Translations under genes and position numbers: made by a program
Assembly: GCF_024586455.1 (NCBI RefSeq)
Contig: NC_065920.1
Coordinates: forward strand, 72,160,215-72,224,214
From: Bactrocera neohumeralis
Lineage: Eukaryota > Arthropoda > Insecta > Diptera > Tephritidae
Direction of reading: 5' to 3'
Length of the DNA: 64,000 bases
Notes under the pieces: generated by a model
Databases searched by the model: none
Told to the model about the DNA's origin: nothing
What the model saw: only the letters and a program-made list of their open reading frames with translations
Part shown: positions 36,801 through 47,930 of the stretch, one piece after another
Numbering within the stretch: position 1 is the stretch's first letter
Layout: the number at the start of each line of letters is the position of its first letter

Positions 36801-39445
36801 TAAGTAAAAATCATTTTAAAAATACAAATGAACTTTTCTTGTGGCATTTCACTCATCACGCCACAATGGAAAAATCACGCACAAAAGAGAAAAATATGTA
36901 AACCAATGATTAATAAGTAATATATTTGTAAAAAGTTACATACATGAATGCACATACATACATACATAAATATACATTTATTTATGCTTATGTGCATTGC
37001 AGTTATTTGTTTATGATGATTAAATTTCACGAAATTGTTGAGAACATACATACTTACTTCGCAGTTGGCTTGTTTTGTGAAGGTAAAGTTATTTTTTTGT
37101 TATCAAAAAAAACATAAAATACAATTTTTTGTAATCACGAAAATTTTAATTCAAAATAATTTTCACATTTATTATCCCAAATACCCCATTGTAAACTTAA
37201 AAATAAATGTTTAATACCAACAATCGGATTAAAAATAAAAATTATAATTCCAAAAAATTTTATTAAAAGATAAGAACAAATAATGTTTAAATGTTCCTAG
37301 AAATCCAAACAGGAATAAATAAAAATGAAAAAGTATGATATACATATTTAATCATAAATAACGAATTAATAATTATAAGAATTGTTATCCCAATTTTTAT
37401 TTTTTCTGTGAAAAATAATATTTTTATTTCTTACTCCAAATTTTACATTAAAAGATATTTTATCAATTTTCATTTCCGATTTTGGGATAAAAGAAATTCA
37501 AATTTTAAAAAATAATTTGGGATTAATTTTTTTTAATTAAAAATTCGCAACTCTGATTATTATATTTTATACAAATGTATTTTCAAATATTGGGTAGTCG
37601 AAAAAGTCTTTTCGTATTTCTAATCAAACTTCAACTTATTTTTTTTATATTTATACATACATATATCGACCACTTTTTGCAATTGTTCCGCTAGAGACAT
37701 TATTCCATTGGTGTAAAACTGCCATCAGTGTAAATCGAAATTTCCAGAACGGAAGCAAGCAAACCATTGTTGTGCTACATGAACTCCGTAAATTTCAATA
37801 ATTTTATTGGTGGCTTGCGTGGCATTCTCCTCTTTTCAATACAAAAATTTTAAAATATAGCGAATTTCTTCATTATTTTCACTCATTTTTGAACAGTGTT
37901 ACTTTTTTTCAACTTCCCCGAATTTAATTTTTTTGGTTAAATGAAACATAAAATCTCATCTCTCCGACACTAAATGGAGAAATACGACTGTCTATTGACA
38001 AAATACGAAAAACTTTTTCGGATACCCAATAATTTACCTTTAATAAAATATAATAAACTAAAACGTTTCCAAATATAGCGAGAATTTTAATATTGATAAA
38101 TAATTTTTTTTGCAACATGTTTCCATTACAGCTCACTTTATGTAAAAAAAATATGTAACTTAACAAGTTGCTTTGCTAATTACCAATTAACATTTGCCAT
38201 ATTCATATTAGCTGCGAAGTGATTTCAATGCAATATACTGTATGTTTTAGCGTATAGGTAGAACCTGCGGAAAATTCCATACGAATAGCTATAGTAACAT
38301 ATGCAAATAATATTGAGTGATTGTGGGTAGCACATTGCATACATACATATGTATGTATATGTAATGACAGAGAATACATTAAATGCCTATTAATTAACAT
38401 TAAAGACTCTCGGTCATTTTGCAAACGATGTTTACAATTTTTTATCATGCAATTTTTAATAACATATGAGTAAATGAGAAAAAGCGATAGTAATCAATAT
38501 ATACATCGGAAAATAATAATAATAATACATGGCAATCAAAACATGTTCTGCACTTTTAAAGAAAATGAAAACACGTTAAAGATAGAGTCTTTGGCGGCAT
38601 ATTTCGCTTATCATGTCAAGCCGGAACTGTCCTACTCTTATCAATAGCATAGCGGAACTACATATGTATATGTATGCGTATACATATGTATGTATTTGTG
38701 GACACACAAATAAACATGCCTATGCACCAAGTTTGCAGCCAAGTGAGTAACGCCGCTAATTGAATGACTGACTATCGTAAATGGCTACTTTGCGAATGGC
38801 TGACATTTCAATTTTTCGTTGTAGGTTTTTCAATAACATTCGAGTATCTTGTGCATTTTGCCACAATGCAAAATTTGTGCTTGCATCAATGTCAAGGGCA
38901 TATACATATGTATGTAGTAGGCATGCACAAGCGACTACCTTCTGACCATGAAAATAATGCTCTTTATCATTTATCGTGGCCATGTGTTCAAAACACGGAA
39001 CGTCTAAGCAAACTTCTGCGAGGATGCATCATAGCCATAGCTCAAAACAAAATACATATTTATTGTGTGTTTGGTTTTTTATCGAACTATTTCACAAAAG
39101 CTGTGCAAATTTAATATTGCTGTTCCAAACTTTTCATTGAATAATGACGCAACATTATATAATATTAGGTGTGAAATCAAAATTTTAGTAGCAAATATTT
39201 TAATATATCAATGACTTCGTGGTATATTGTATACATATTTCCTAAAGGTTTCTCAAACATAAGGGAAATTGTAAAATGACTCACCATCCATCACACCAGA
39301 CGCGTACTTCTTTTTTCTCAACTGATTGTTGGTCAGTAGTTTGTTGCTGCTGATCTTGACTTTGTCGATTGTTATTACTAAGGCCGGTCGCCACCTGGGC
39401 GTTGCTGGTTTCATTGCTCAGCGGTTGGTTCACTTTTTCACTCAT
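24848..39445 (-). CDS. Pect: CTP:phosphoethanolamine cytidylyltransferase
   Basis: Seven coding exons: 39445-39285, 28816-28566, 28483-28417, 28337-28225, 27092-26965, 26657-26472 and 25165-24848 (stop 24850-24848). Their 1224 bp stay in one frame and give 407 aa, the usual size. The enzyme makes CDP-ethanolamine from CTP and phosphoethanolamine, the controlled step of phosphatidylethanolamine synthesis, in the cytosol. Two tandem cytidylyltransferase domains are visible: HFGH at 59-62 with KGPPVFTEEER and RTAGVSTTD at 164-172, then AGAFDLFHVGH ending at 254 with the second-domain end SQNSMTTELI at 359-368. Both HxGH nucleotide-binding motifs are intact. The first about 46 residues are Gln/Asn-rich and unlike the conserved core, which starts at VRVWCDGC. 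The first intron is 10.5 kb. The start ATG is preceded by a DRE-like site. Confidence 0.97.
25300..25895. repeat. About 297-bp tandem duplication in a Pect intron
   Basis: Sequence beginning CTTAATTAAAAATAA recurs at 25304 and 25598 and then runs in parallel through CTCAAATACCG, AATCCCAAAAATCG, TTTTGCAA and AATTCCRAATACCGG to 25561 and 25861. Within each unit a roughly 30-nt motif, AATYCCAAATAYCGGATTGAAAA, is itself repeated in degenerate form. Related motifs are seen in the 33.3-33.8 and 37.1-37.5 kb regions. Confidence 0.7.
26717..26886. mobile_element. Pogo/Tigger-like miniature element
   Basis: About 170 bp in the Pect intron with imperfect inverted ends: CAGTTAAACTGCCATAACTC on the left and GAGTTAGGGAAGTTCAA on the right. 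It is flanked by TA (26715-26716; right-hand TA near 26887). Internal CGAATT phrases repeat (ACTCGAATTTC, ACTCGAATTCTTG). The CAGT start, the xxACTCGAA phrase and TA flanks are typical of Tigger/pogo-type non-autonomous elements. No coding sequence. Confidence 0.6.
35318..35410 (-). repeat. Scrap of dispersed repeat
   Basis: Contains CAAATAAAAATGCTTCCATAC, AAGTATTTGATTTTGAT and ATATGCTATAGATTTCCGATC, matching the minus-orientation order also seen at 59905-60400. Confidence 0.55.
37590..38029 (-). mobile_element. Deletion derivative of irritans-type mariner
   Basis: 440-bp element with inverted ends (left TTGGGTAGTCGAAAAAGTCT, right inverse TTGGGTATCCGAAAAAGTTT) flanked by TA on both sides (37588-37589 and 38030-38031). 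The interior keeps about 140 bp of each end of the element at 3850-4978, including an ATG equivalent near 37888, and lacks the transposase middle. It is non-autonomous. Confidence 0.88.
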
Positions 39446-40726
39446 TTTATCTGCTTTCTTTTTTTCAACGAATGCGTGACAGCTGCTTTAAACACTAATT
39501 GATTTTATTGCGTTCAGTAAAAAATTTTCTTCAGATTGTAAAATTGTATAATACTTTTATGTTAATAATTTTCAATATATCGAATTTTTCTTCACGCCTA
39601 CTTCAATTGTTTGTCGTATCGATACTACTTAACAATTTTTATTTATAAACACTTGCACAACGTTGTACGAGTATTAAAAAACACATCCGAACAACTCAAG
39701 AACTTAACAAGAATTATTTATGTTCCTCTATTTCTATTTTATATATAATATGCCAGCACGCGCAATGGATTTTATGACCACTCGCAGTACAATTTATTTC
39801 AATTTATACAGCTGTCACAACTTTAGCGAAAAATCACACTGGCGCAGCAACAAAAACTAGACAGTGATGTACTAAAAGGTAGTAGGAAAAGAGAGTGATA
39901 AAATTTTAACTCTGCATTACAGCTGACTTTGATTGATAAGCATTGCCATATTGTTAGAGCAATGAGTTTATGGGAAACAAGTTGAAAGGTAGAAAAGTTG
40001 CAAAAATTTACCAATATAAGTAATCTTTATGTTATTTTGATACCGTTATATGTTATATAAAATGGAAACAAAATCAATTGGTATTTCAAACTTACAAAAT
40101 AAAAGATAATACGAAGTCTTTTAATAATAATTTTCTATGTGATGCACTATTAATTGCACTATACTTGCTTTCTCCATTATTATTATTATTTATTTATCTG
40201 TTGATAAAAACACCAACATTTAAACCAAAGCTAAGCAATATAGACAGCAAAAATTGTTTGTGGACCCCATCAGCCACAGCGTTGCATGCGCTACCACTTT
40301 TAGGGCTGCCACTCTTCAGCTTACTATTTTTCTAAACATTTGTGTATTTGTTTGCCTTTGCATTACCGGTCGCTATCTCATTTCGCCACTAAATTTTAGT
40401 AGTTCCTGTGAAATTAAAGCGCAATGTGTTAAATTTATAAAAGACTGTGCTATTGGAATATTTGCTTGTCACTAATAAGTTCGAAGTAAGGGCAAACTTA
40501 CAACGCGACGGAAGAAAACATGTCCAACTTGTAGAGTGGTGCTAAATAAAGTAAACACACTAAGCCAGTGCATTGTTCATATTTATTTAGTTGATACTAA
40601 CTGATTCGCTTTAATTAGCCGCGCGTAACTAGCCAATATAACGACTTGACATTAGCAGTCCCTAACCAAAGTTATATTATTTGCGCATTACGTTGATATA
40701 AGCAAATAACGAACAAATAAAATAAG
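39446..40726. other. Divergent promoter region of Pect and NTPase
   Basis: The 1.28 kb between the two start codons holds the promoters of both genes. Apart from the DRE-like site at 39617 no core promoter element could be placed with confidence. A plus-strand reading frame at 40078-40335 has a hydrophobic Leu/Ile-rich stretch but no family resemblance. Confidence 0.5.
39617..39624. promoter_or_regulatory. DRE-like site TATCGATA
   Basis: Perfect 8-bp palindrome TATCGATA, the core of the DREF-binding element common in fly housekeeping promoters, 172 bp upstream of the Pect start codon and 1.1 kb from the NTPase start. Single sites of this length can occur by chance. Confidence 0.45.
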
Positions 40727-43700
40727 ATGACGTCGCCAAAAGATGTGCGGCAACGTAAGGTGAGTAGAAGTATAAATGTATTATTTTAAATATTTATAAT
40801 TTCAGTACTTTTCTTACTAGCCACAAGCTAGAAATTCAGCCGAAATTTAGCGGCTAACAGAAGGCATAAGCAATAGAATGAATTGTGAGGTGGGCAAATT
40901 TTACCGGTTTAGCTTTCTATGACATGGGAACCTATGCACTTGCAGTTGGTAGTTTCGTAGTTTTTCGAGATTAGGAGGCTAACTGGTTTATATACTAATT
41001 GCACTACATAAACATACAATACTGTTTCATCTGAAATATTTTAGTGACACTTCTGATGTAAAATTGGCCATTTAACTTTATTTAAAATATATTGTATAGG
41101 TTATTTGACTTTTAATATCTATATATATTGTCATATATATGTATGTATATATCTGCCAAGTTCACTGATGCTGTTAAGTAATTATCATTTGTATCGTAAC
41201 AAATACCTACAAGCTATTTAGTGTTAGATCAAAGTTTATTTTTCTATATATAAAATTGCACGTTTGATGCCAAGTTTAATGACATTATTGTAGTGCGTTT
41301 GTTGGTCATTAAACAAAAAACTGTGACGTGAGTTTCTTTGTGGTCAGGGCTCATTTATCATGAATAGATTTAAATTAAGTTTTTTAGTTTAGTTTATGCT
41401 TGTTTTTCCACTGCTTTGTCAGCTGCATACAAAACAATTTAAAAAAGACGAATATAAAAGTATATAAACAAAGATATAATTTAAAATATAGTGTAAGTTC
41501 TAATATATGTATATTAAATTTAGTGTTCACTTGCATGTAGTAAGTTCGAAAATTCCGGTATATACATAATTGCTGTGTCATGGTGTGCTTGCAAAATATT
41601 TATAAATGTATCTAACGACTATTGCCTTGGTTTTTACTTACTTGTATAACTATACACACTTCACTGATAAGAGAATGTCTAATGTCGGGTATAATAAATG
41701 TAATGTATTTTTTTTGTACAATCTTAAAATTTGCTGATTTTAGATAAGATAAACTGTTAAGGTTATTTTAAAATGATACGAAACGCTTTTCATTTAATTG
41801 ACTCACAGTTGAATTTTGCATCGAAATTAAATAGTAAAATGACATTCCAAAATATTTGCTCTTTTCACACAAGAAACATAACCATTTAATTTTTAGTTTA
41901 TTAATTAATATTAAAAAATGAACAAAGTAAACTCAAAAGTTCTTAGAATTATATAATTTCATACAATAATATAAAGTATAATATTAATTTATTTTCATAT
42001 TTTAGTATTTTCTCACTGTATAAAATTTTACGATATGATTTAATATAGAAAAAATAGCAAAGTTATTTAAATATCATACTTAAATGTAAAAAGAATATTT
42101 GTTTTATCATGTTTTTGATATTTTCCCCAACGTCTTTTACGATATGTCGCTTATCATGTACCAGAGAAAAATATATACGTTCTCTGAGTGTACATTAAAA
42201 TTTTCTATAATACGATATACGCGCTGAAGTGCTCAGCTGGTTTTCGATAACATCGTTGTACTTATTTTTCTCACCGACCTTCTGCTACGACAACAAATTA
42301 TTTTTGACATTTCAATTTGCCGCATTTACAACAATTTTACTAAAATTGAGGTAGTCTTTTACAAAGTTAAATATTTATACAGCCGAATGGCTTAATTTAA
42401 GTGTATTTAGACCTTAAAGCGTATCAAAATGTTTAACTAAATGTCGTATAATGATGTTTGAATACCAATTGGTAAGTTTACGGAAATATCGGTAATTCTC
42501 CTGAGAAGAAAATAAACCACGAAAGTGTATACAAATTTTAATTATCTTTCTTTAACACTTGTAGTTGAACACAAACGATGACCAAGCGGGTGGTGCTGCT
42601 ACCATTAGACGTAAATCTGCAAGTCCAAACGGTGGTGGATCGAAGGGCTTACCTAGAGGACTAAAGCTTTCATTTCTCTGTCTTGTATTGTCTGCTACAT
42701 TTCTGCTATTCTTTTTTGGTAAAATTTTTTAATAATAATTTAACCAGTAATTTAGAAATTATAATAACTGCAGGTGTTTACTTGGACTCCACCAGCCCAT
42801 TTTTGGTACGGTTGGCATCAAAATTAGGTTATACACGCAATCAGTTTGCTGTTATCATCGACGCTGGTTCTACAGGCAGTCGTGTTTTGGCATACAAATT
42901 TGATAGAAGTTTTATTGGTAAGTTAAAAATTAAATTCAGTTACACTTTCATTTATATCTACCCTAAAATTTTCAATAATTTATTACCAAAATTTTAAAGA
43001 CAACAAGCTGGTCTTGTCTGAGGAGCTCTTCAAAGAACGCAAGCCGGGACTCTCGTCTTTTGCGGAAAATCCATCCCAAGGTGCACATTCCATTAAACTG
43101 CTACTTGATGACGCTAAAGCGTTTGTACCCAAAGAAAAATGGTCAACGACGCCTTTGGTGCTTAAAGCAACAGCTGGCCTGCGGCTTCTGCCACAACATA
43201 AGGCCGAAAATCTCTTAAATGCCGTGCGTGAACTTTTCGAAAAGTCGGGTTTTAGCGTTGAGCCAGATGCAGTAGAGATTATGGACGGAACTGACGAGGG
43301 AATTTTTTCGTGGTTTACAGTTAACTTTTTGCTTGGTCGCCTTTCCAAAATCAATCAAGCTGCGGCCTTGGATTTGGGTGGCGGTAGTACACAAGTCACT
43401 TTTGCACCTACAGACCCCGATCAATTACCTCTCTACGAAAAGTATATGCACGAAGTGAATACATTGAATCGGCAAATTGCCGTCTTTACGCACAGTTACT
43501 TAGGTTTGGGTTTGATGGCGGCGCGTCACTCAGTATTTACGAAGGGTTACAGCAAAGATGATACTAATGTGGAGTCTGTATGCGTTAATCCGATAATTAA
43601 CAATCGTACGTGGACTTACTCGAATGTACAATATAAAGTGAGGTAAAAGCTTGCAGATGTGTATTTTGTTGCATATTTTAAATATTTGCTATTTTTTTTG

Positions 43701-44206
43701 GGTACAGTGGCAAACCTAATCCGAAATCTACTGCTGAAGAGCCGATCGTAGACTTTGAGCAATGCTTGGAGGCAGTCAAAACTCAAGTTTTACCGTTGGT
43801 TAAACCGAAACCCTTCACATTGAAGCAACATACGGTGGCTGCTTTTAGTTATTATTTCGAACGTGCCATAGAATCTGGGCTTATTGACCCCTTCCAAGGC
43901 GGTGAGATTACAGTGTCTGCTTATCGCAAAAAGGCGGAGGAAATATGTAGCATTGCGAATGACGAACAGCCTTTTATGTGCTTCGATTTGACTTTTATAT
44001 CGGTTTTGTTGCGCGAAGGTTACGGATTGGGCGATAGCAAGAAAATAAAGGTAATAAATAAACTAGATTTTTTTTTTTGATTTTTTCATTAATAATTTTT
44101 CGTCCTTAATATGCAGCTTTACAAAAAAATCGATGGACATGAAATTTCATGGGCGTTGGGCTGTGCGTACAATGTTTTGACCAGCGATGAAAAATACAAT
44201 TCCTAA
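40727..44206 (+). CDS. NTPase: Ecto-nucleoside triphosphate diphosphohydrolase, ENTPD5/6 type
   Basis: Six exons: 40727-40759, 42565-42718, 42774-42917, 43000-43642, 43708-44050 and 44117-44206; 1407 bp, 468 aa, all GT-AG and in phase. GDA1/CD39 family: hydrolyses nucleoside diphosphates (UDP, GDP) in the secretory pathway, removing the product of glycosylation. One signal-anchor helix lies at 46-66 (LSFLCLVLSATFLLFFFGVY). Apyrase conserved regions are clear: DAGSTGSR at 92-99, ATAGLR at 167-172, DGTDEG at 206-211 with the catalytic Glu, and DLGGGSTQ at 235-242. The C-terminal exon ends GHEISWALGCAYNVL, the last conserved block. One anchor and the short length fit ENTPD5/6 and not the two-helix ecto-enzymes. 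The first exon encodes only 11 residues. Confidence 0.95.
40760..42564 (+). other. First intron of NTPase
   Basis: 1.8 kb AT-rich intron between the 11-codon first exon and exon 2. Nothing recognisable except a possible alternative first exon at 42454-42471. The GC-richer sequence from about 42220 to 42310 could be a second promoter. Confidence 0.6.
42454..42471 (+). other. Possible alternative first coding exon of NTPase
   Basis: ATG TTT GAA TAC CAA TTG is followed by a perfect GTAAGT donor and ends in phase 0, the phase needed to join exon 2 at 42565. It would replace the first 11 residues with six. No transcript evidence; an 8-codon overlapping upstream ATG weakens it. Confidence 0.3.
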
Positions 44207-44745
44207 ATCTAAATTACAATAGTGAAAAAATCGCAAACACATCCAAAAAGTATACATATAAAATTTTTTTATTTAGTGCTAATGAATTGGTAGTATAAAA
44301 ATTAAAAGTGCTGTGTAGAACGTAACTAAGAACCCAATATATCTAAAGCCAGTGCAGCAGCGGCTGTCCGTAGGATTGTGCAAATACTCGAGGCTATTTA
44401 GGATTTAGCGCTAATAATTGTATTTTGTAACTAAATGCCTTAGTGCCTTAGTAAACTAAAATGTTGTCACTTTTATTTGAATTCAATAATCTTAATGTAG
44501 TGTGACTTTAATTGATATTTTTGTGACTAATTCGAATGTGTTTGTTTGAAATTATTCATAGCTTTTAATCATTTATCTGACGTTAAACACTATGTGTTGG
44601 CATTGAGTTTACCAATATATGATTTACTTTTATTTGTTGTTTAGATAATTTTCCTAAATGTTGTAAAGTATCGTGTATATAAAACAAAAACCCTTTAACC
44701 TATATGATCGTAGCAGTATATTGTTTGGATTGTGTAAATATTACA

Positions 44746-44751
44746 AATAAA
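44746..44751 (+). terminator. Candidate polyadenylation signal of NTPase
   Basis: AATAAA 540 bp after the NTPase stop codon. Other A/T-rich hexamers are nearby, so the choice is tentative. Confidence 0.4.
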
Positions 44752-45311
44752 TTGCAATTTGACGATCTAATGCTGTACTGTACTTTATTAAATAATTATA
44801 AATAAATTAATAACAATTTAAATCAACTATAATTCCACGCTTTGTGATTTTTGTTTTTTGAAATATTGTTTTTGCTATGTAAACAACACTTGGATTGTTA
44901 TGACATGCAGCTGAACCTATGATGTCGTTGTTGATTGTGTAAGATTATGACATTATGTGGATTATTGTGCAAGCAATATTTAATAAGGGTCTGCAATAAA
45001 AATATTTTATGGATTAAGTATGCATGTGTAAAACCGCAAAAAAAGTAAAAATAGAAAACGACTGACGTGTGTCCATTACATATGTTCTTTATTATTGTAC
45101 ATTTTATCGCTTATTTCATACAAATGTCTTTAATTCTGTTTTCTTATTTTATCTTGACTATTACATTTACTAACTCTGTTTAAACAAACAAAAATAAAGT
45201 TAATATTACATATCTTTGATACGTTGCATAGAGGAATTAAAACAATTGGAGTTTACATTTTCTTTACATCATACTTAATATAAACAAATAATAAAATATA
45301 GTAATTATAAG

Positions 45312-45317
45312 TTTATT
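45312..45317 (-). terminator. Candidate polyadenylation signal of the Rab GGTase beta gene
   Basis: Reverse-strand AATAAA about 105 bp downstream of the stop codon, the first such hexamer after the coding region. Another downstream hexamer could also be used. Confidence 0.45.
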
Positions 45318-45422
45318 TTCAATTACTTATTTTTGTAGTTGTGCAAACTTTATGTACTTAACAGAATATTTTAGAACTTTGCGCAATATGGCTGTTACCG
45401 AAAATCATTTACATCTGCGAGT

Positions 45423-46448
45423 TTATGGTTTTGACAATATTTGCGGCTTGATACCTAAACGATCGATTACATACTGTGGCATACACAGCGTAGGATTAAT
45501 CGCTTTGAGTCCCTCAAATCCCAATATCGAAAGAGCACCGATGCCAAAGAGTGTATGAAAGATATCTGGCATATTACCAGTGCGATCAGCAAAACCACCC
45601 GTTTCGCTGTCTTGACACGTTAGTATAAATTGTTTTAATTTTTCGGCGCTAATCCAATGTAGACGTCCCATAATGGTTAATGAAGAGAGCACCCACCATG
45701 AGTAGCAGACGTCAGGCAGTTTTTCCGGTCGTCCATTTAGACCACCCGAAGTGAGTTGACGTTCGCATAACCACCACCCTAACTTATCAACGTCGAGTAG
45801 GTGTAAACTTTGTGTTAGCGAAAGAAAGCCCACACAACAGTATATTAAGCCGGCATGTGATTCGGCGCCCGGTTTCGAACCAAAGCCACCATCGGTTTGA
45901 TTGCAACATGACATTACGAATTTGATTGCACGATCTACATTAATTGTACCCTCCATACGTCCCAATAGTGTAAGTATGGCAACAGCACAAAAGCTAAAAC
46001 GTGTATCCACCTCACCCCACTTGTCGCCAAAAAAGCTGCCATCGAATTGTTGTAAACCACTTACGTAGCGCACAACAGCTTCACAATCTATTTCATTTAA
46101 AGCGTCATAAATGCAGAGAATTTGTATGGCAGAAAGTGTGTATAATATATGGGGGTCGTGACCTTCACATGGCGCGAAGCCACCTGTAACCGGACATTGG
46201 CAGCGACGTATGAAATCTATAATTGATGTACGATCCAAACGATCCAGCTGGTTCATTATATCTAAGGCTGTCACACCCCAATATATACCCGACATACGTA
46301 AAAATTCGGTCATGCAGTATTCGTAATCGTCCTGATCCTTTCCATGATTCTCAATATATTCAACATGTTTCCAAAAGTGTAAATCCGTGGAGTTCTTTTC
46401 ATTATTGGCGTCCACGTTACAGGGCTTTGCAAAACTTGTGAAATCCAT
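45423..46448 (-). CDS. betaggt-II: Geranylgeranyltransferase type II (Rab) beta subunit
   Basis: Intronless 341-aa frame, full family length. With the alpha subunit and Rab escort protein it transfers geranylgeranyl groups to C-terminal cysteines of Rab GTPases in the cytosol. The protein is a chain of prenyltransferase alpha-alpha repeats, each marked by a Gly-Gly-Phe/Leu turn: TGGFAPCEGHDPHILYT at 88-104, DGSFFGDKWGEVDTRF at 136-151, DGGFGSKPGAESHAGLIYC at 186-204, SGGLNGRPEKLPDVCYSWW at 234-252 and TGGFADRTGNMPDIFHT at 283-299. The zinc ligands are present: Asp246 and Cys248 in DVC and His298 in IFHT. No truncation or odd residue was seen. It converges with NTPase on the other strand; 1.2 kb separates the stops. 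The intronless structure is inferred from the uninterrupted frame. Confidence 0.96.
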   Translation of the reverse strand: MDFTSFAKPCNVDANNEKNSTDLHFWKHVEYIENHGKDQDDYEYCMTEFLRMSGIYWGVTALDIMNQLDRLDRTSIIDFIRRCQCPVTGGFAPCEGHDPHILYTLSAIQILCIYDALNEIDCEAVVRYVSGLQQFDGSFFGDKWGEVDTRFSFCAVAILTLLGRMEGTINVDRAIKFVMSCCNQTDGGFGSKPGAESHAGLIYCCVGFLSLTQSLHLLDVDKLGWWLCERQLTSGGLNGRPEKLPDVCYSWWVLSSLTIMGRLHWISAEKLKQFILTCQDSETGGFADRTGNMPDIFHTLFGIGALSILGFEGLKAINPTLCMPQYVIDRLGIKPQILSKP

Positions 46449-46450
46449 TT

Positions 46451-46849
46451 TTGAGACTTGCTGTGACTCGTAATTTAAAGGCTAAAATATTACTTTTGTA
46501 TATACGTATCTACAATGCTGCACTGATTAATTTTAATTCTTTTGCTGTAACAGCGCGTTGTTATTGGTTAATTGATAAAGTAAAAATAGAAAGAGGCAAG
46601 ATCAAAATAATTATTAATCAAGAATGTCAGCTGGATATATAAAAAGAAAAATGTCATTTGAGCTCAGCGCTGTTCGCAAATTTGCAACGCCGTTATAAAC
46701 TTAAGAATTTGTTGTGAAGTCGTAAATACCAATATATAAATATATAAAAATTTGCATTAAAAAAGCAACCGATCGCTTTTAATAAAGAAATACTTATTAA
46801 ATAAATATTTATGTGATTTTATATCATATTAATTATGTTTAACAATTTT

Positions 46850-46889
<40 letters not shown>

Positions 46890-47265
46890 AAAGTTATAGC
46901 GAAAATTATTTAAAGACTCAAACTTTTAGTTTTTTGCAAACATTCCACCAATTTTTGCATACACCAATGATTTAAAGTATACTACTATCAGCTGTTTTTC
47001 CATATTAGTTTAAAAATTGCTCCAATTACATATCATATGGAAGTAAGCGAACAGACCCATTTGTGTTCCACATTCCACAGTTTTCTTGCCTTTATATTTT
47101 ATCATTTCTTTGTGATTGCTCATCATTTCCTTCTTTATCTTCGTAGTCGTGATTCGTGGAAGTAGCGGAGTTGCAGCAGCAGCAGCAGCGGTGGCAGAGG
47201 AGAATATAAATTTAATATTCCACCCAAATTTCACACATTCTATTTTAATTCATTTTAAAAAACGT
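46451..47265. other. Intergenic region between beta-GGT and the SZRD1-like gene
   Basis: Divergent promoter region. It contains a 32-bp (AT)n run at about 46852-46883 and otherwise AT-rich DNA. GC-richer sequence with GCA repeats at 47170-47210 marks the start of the probable 5' untranslated leader of the next gene. Confidence 0.5.
46852..46883. repeat. (AT)n microsatellite
   Basis: Uninterrupted AT dinucleotide run of about 16 units in the divergent promoter region. Confidence 0.9.
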
Positions 47266-47930
47266 GTGAAATTCGAAGTGTAAACGTAAATCCATTTGTA
47301 AAATTTGCTATTAATTGTAGAAAAATAGAAAACGCAAATTGTGAAAAAAGCGTGAGGACATTGTGTAGTGGAAAATTTGCAACGCTGGCTGAAGCGAAAG
47401 AAATAGTGAAAAGACAACGAGGAACTGGAAGTTGTGGAAACAGTAGCAGCGCTGCTATTGTCAGTAAACGTAATAGAAAGGGCGACCATATAATCGTTGG
47501 GAAGGTCTCTAAATTTGTTTGCATTGCCAAGGGCAGTCAGGAAAATAAGATTTTAAAAAATAATAATTATTTGAAACTTACACATGGATTATTCATGAGT
47601 AAAGGGAAACGGAACAGTGCGAGCAGCAGGAAAAGACGAAAGTGAAAGGCGAAGCAGAGCAACAGCAGCAGCAGACGGCCGTGCAGCGCAAGCAGCGAAA
47701 AGCAAAAAAAAGCAAAGTGACAGACTTCTTAGCAAAAGACAAATTGCTGTGTTGCTGCTTAGAGCTTTGAACGTTGTTAAAATTCGTTGATTTTATACAC
47801 ATTTTCACAACGTGGCAAATTTGTTTGCTTCAGAAGGATATAGGTGGACACTGAAGCGTACAACTTGTTTCCAAATCAAGGTGTAAAGAAGTTTGCACAC
47901 ACCAGTCTACCAAAACGCCGCCAGCTAGAA

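Larger units (their letters stand above)
28817..39284 (-). other. First intron of Pect (10.5 kb)
   Basis: Donor GTGAGT at 39284 and acceptor TTGCAG at 28817, joining TG|C of Cys54. Mostly AT-rich DNA with ACATACATATGTATGT clusters at about 30760, 31145, 32335, 34600, 36055, 38335 and 38660. It contains the short mariner at 37590-38029 and a dispersed-repeat scrap at about 35330-35410. The GC-richer patch 34170-34300 was not identified. No nested gene is supported. Confidence 0.75.

Noticed and set aside
40078..40335. Hydrophobic plus-strand frame between Pect and NTPase
   Set aside because: No family resemblance and no upstream promoter or splice partner; likely chance.
43014..43354. Minus-strand frame opposite NTPase exon 4
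   Set aside because: Antisense shadow of a clear apyrase-family exon.
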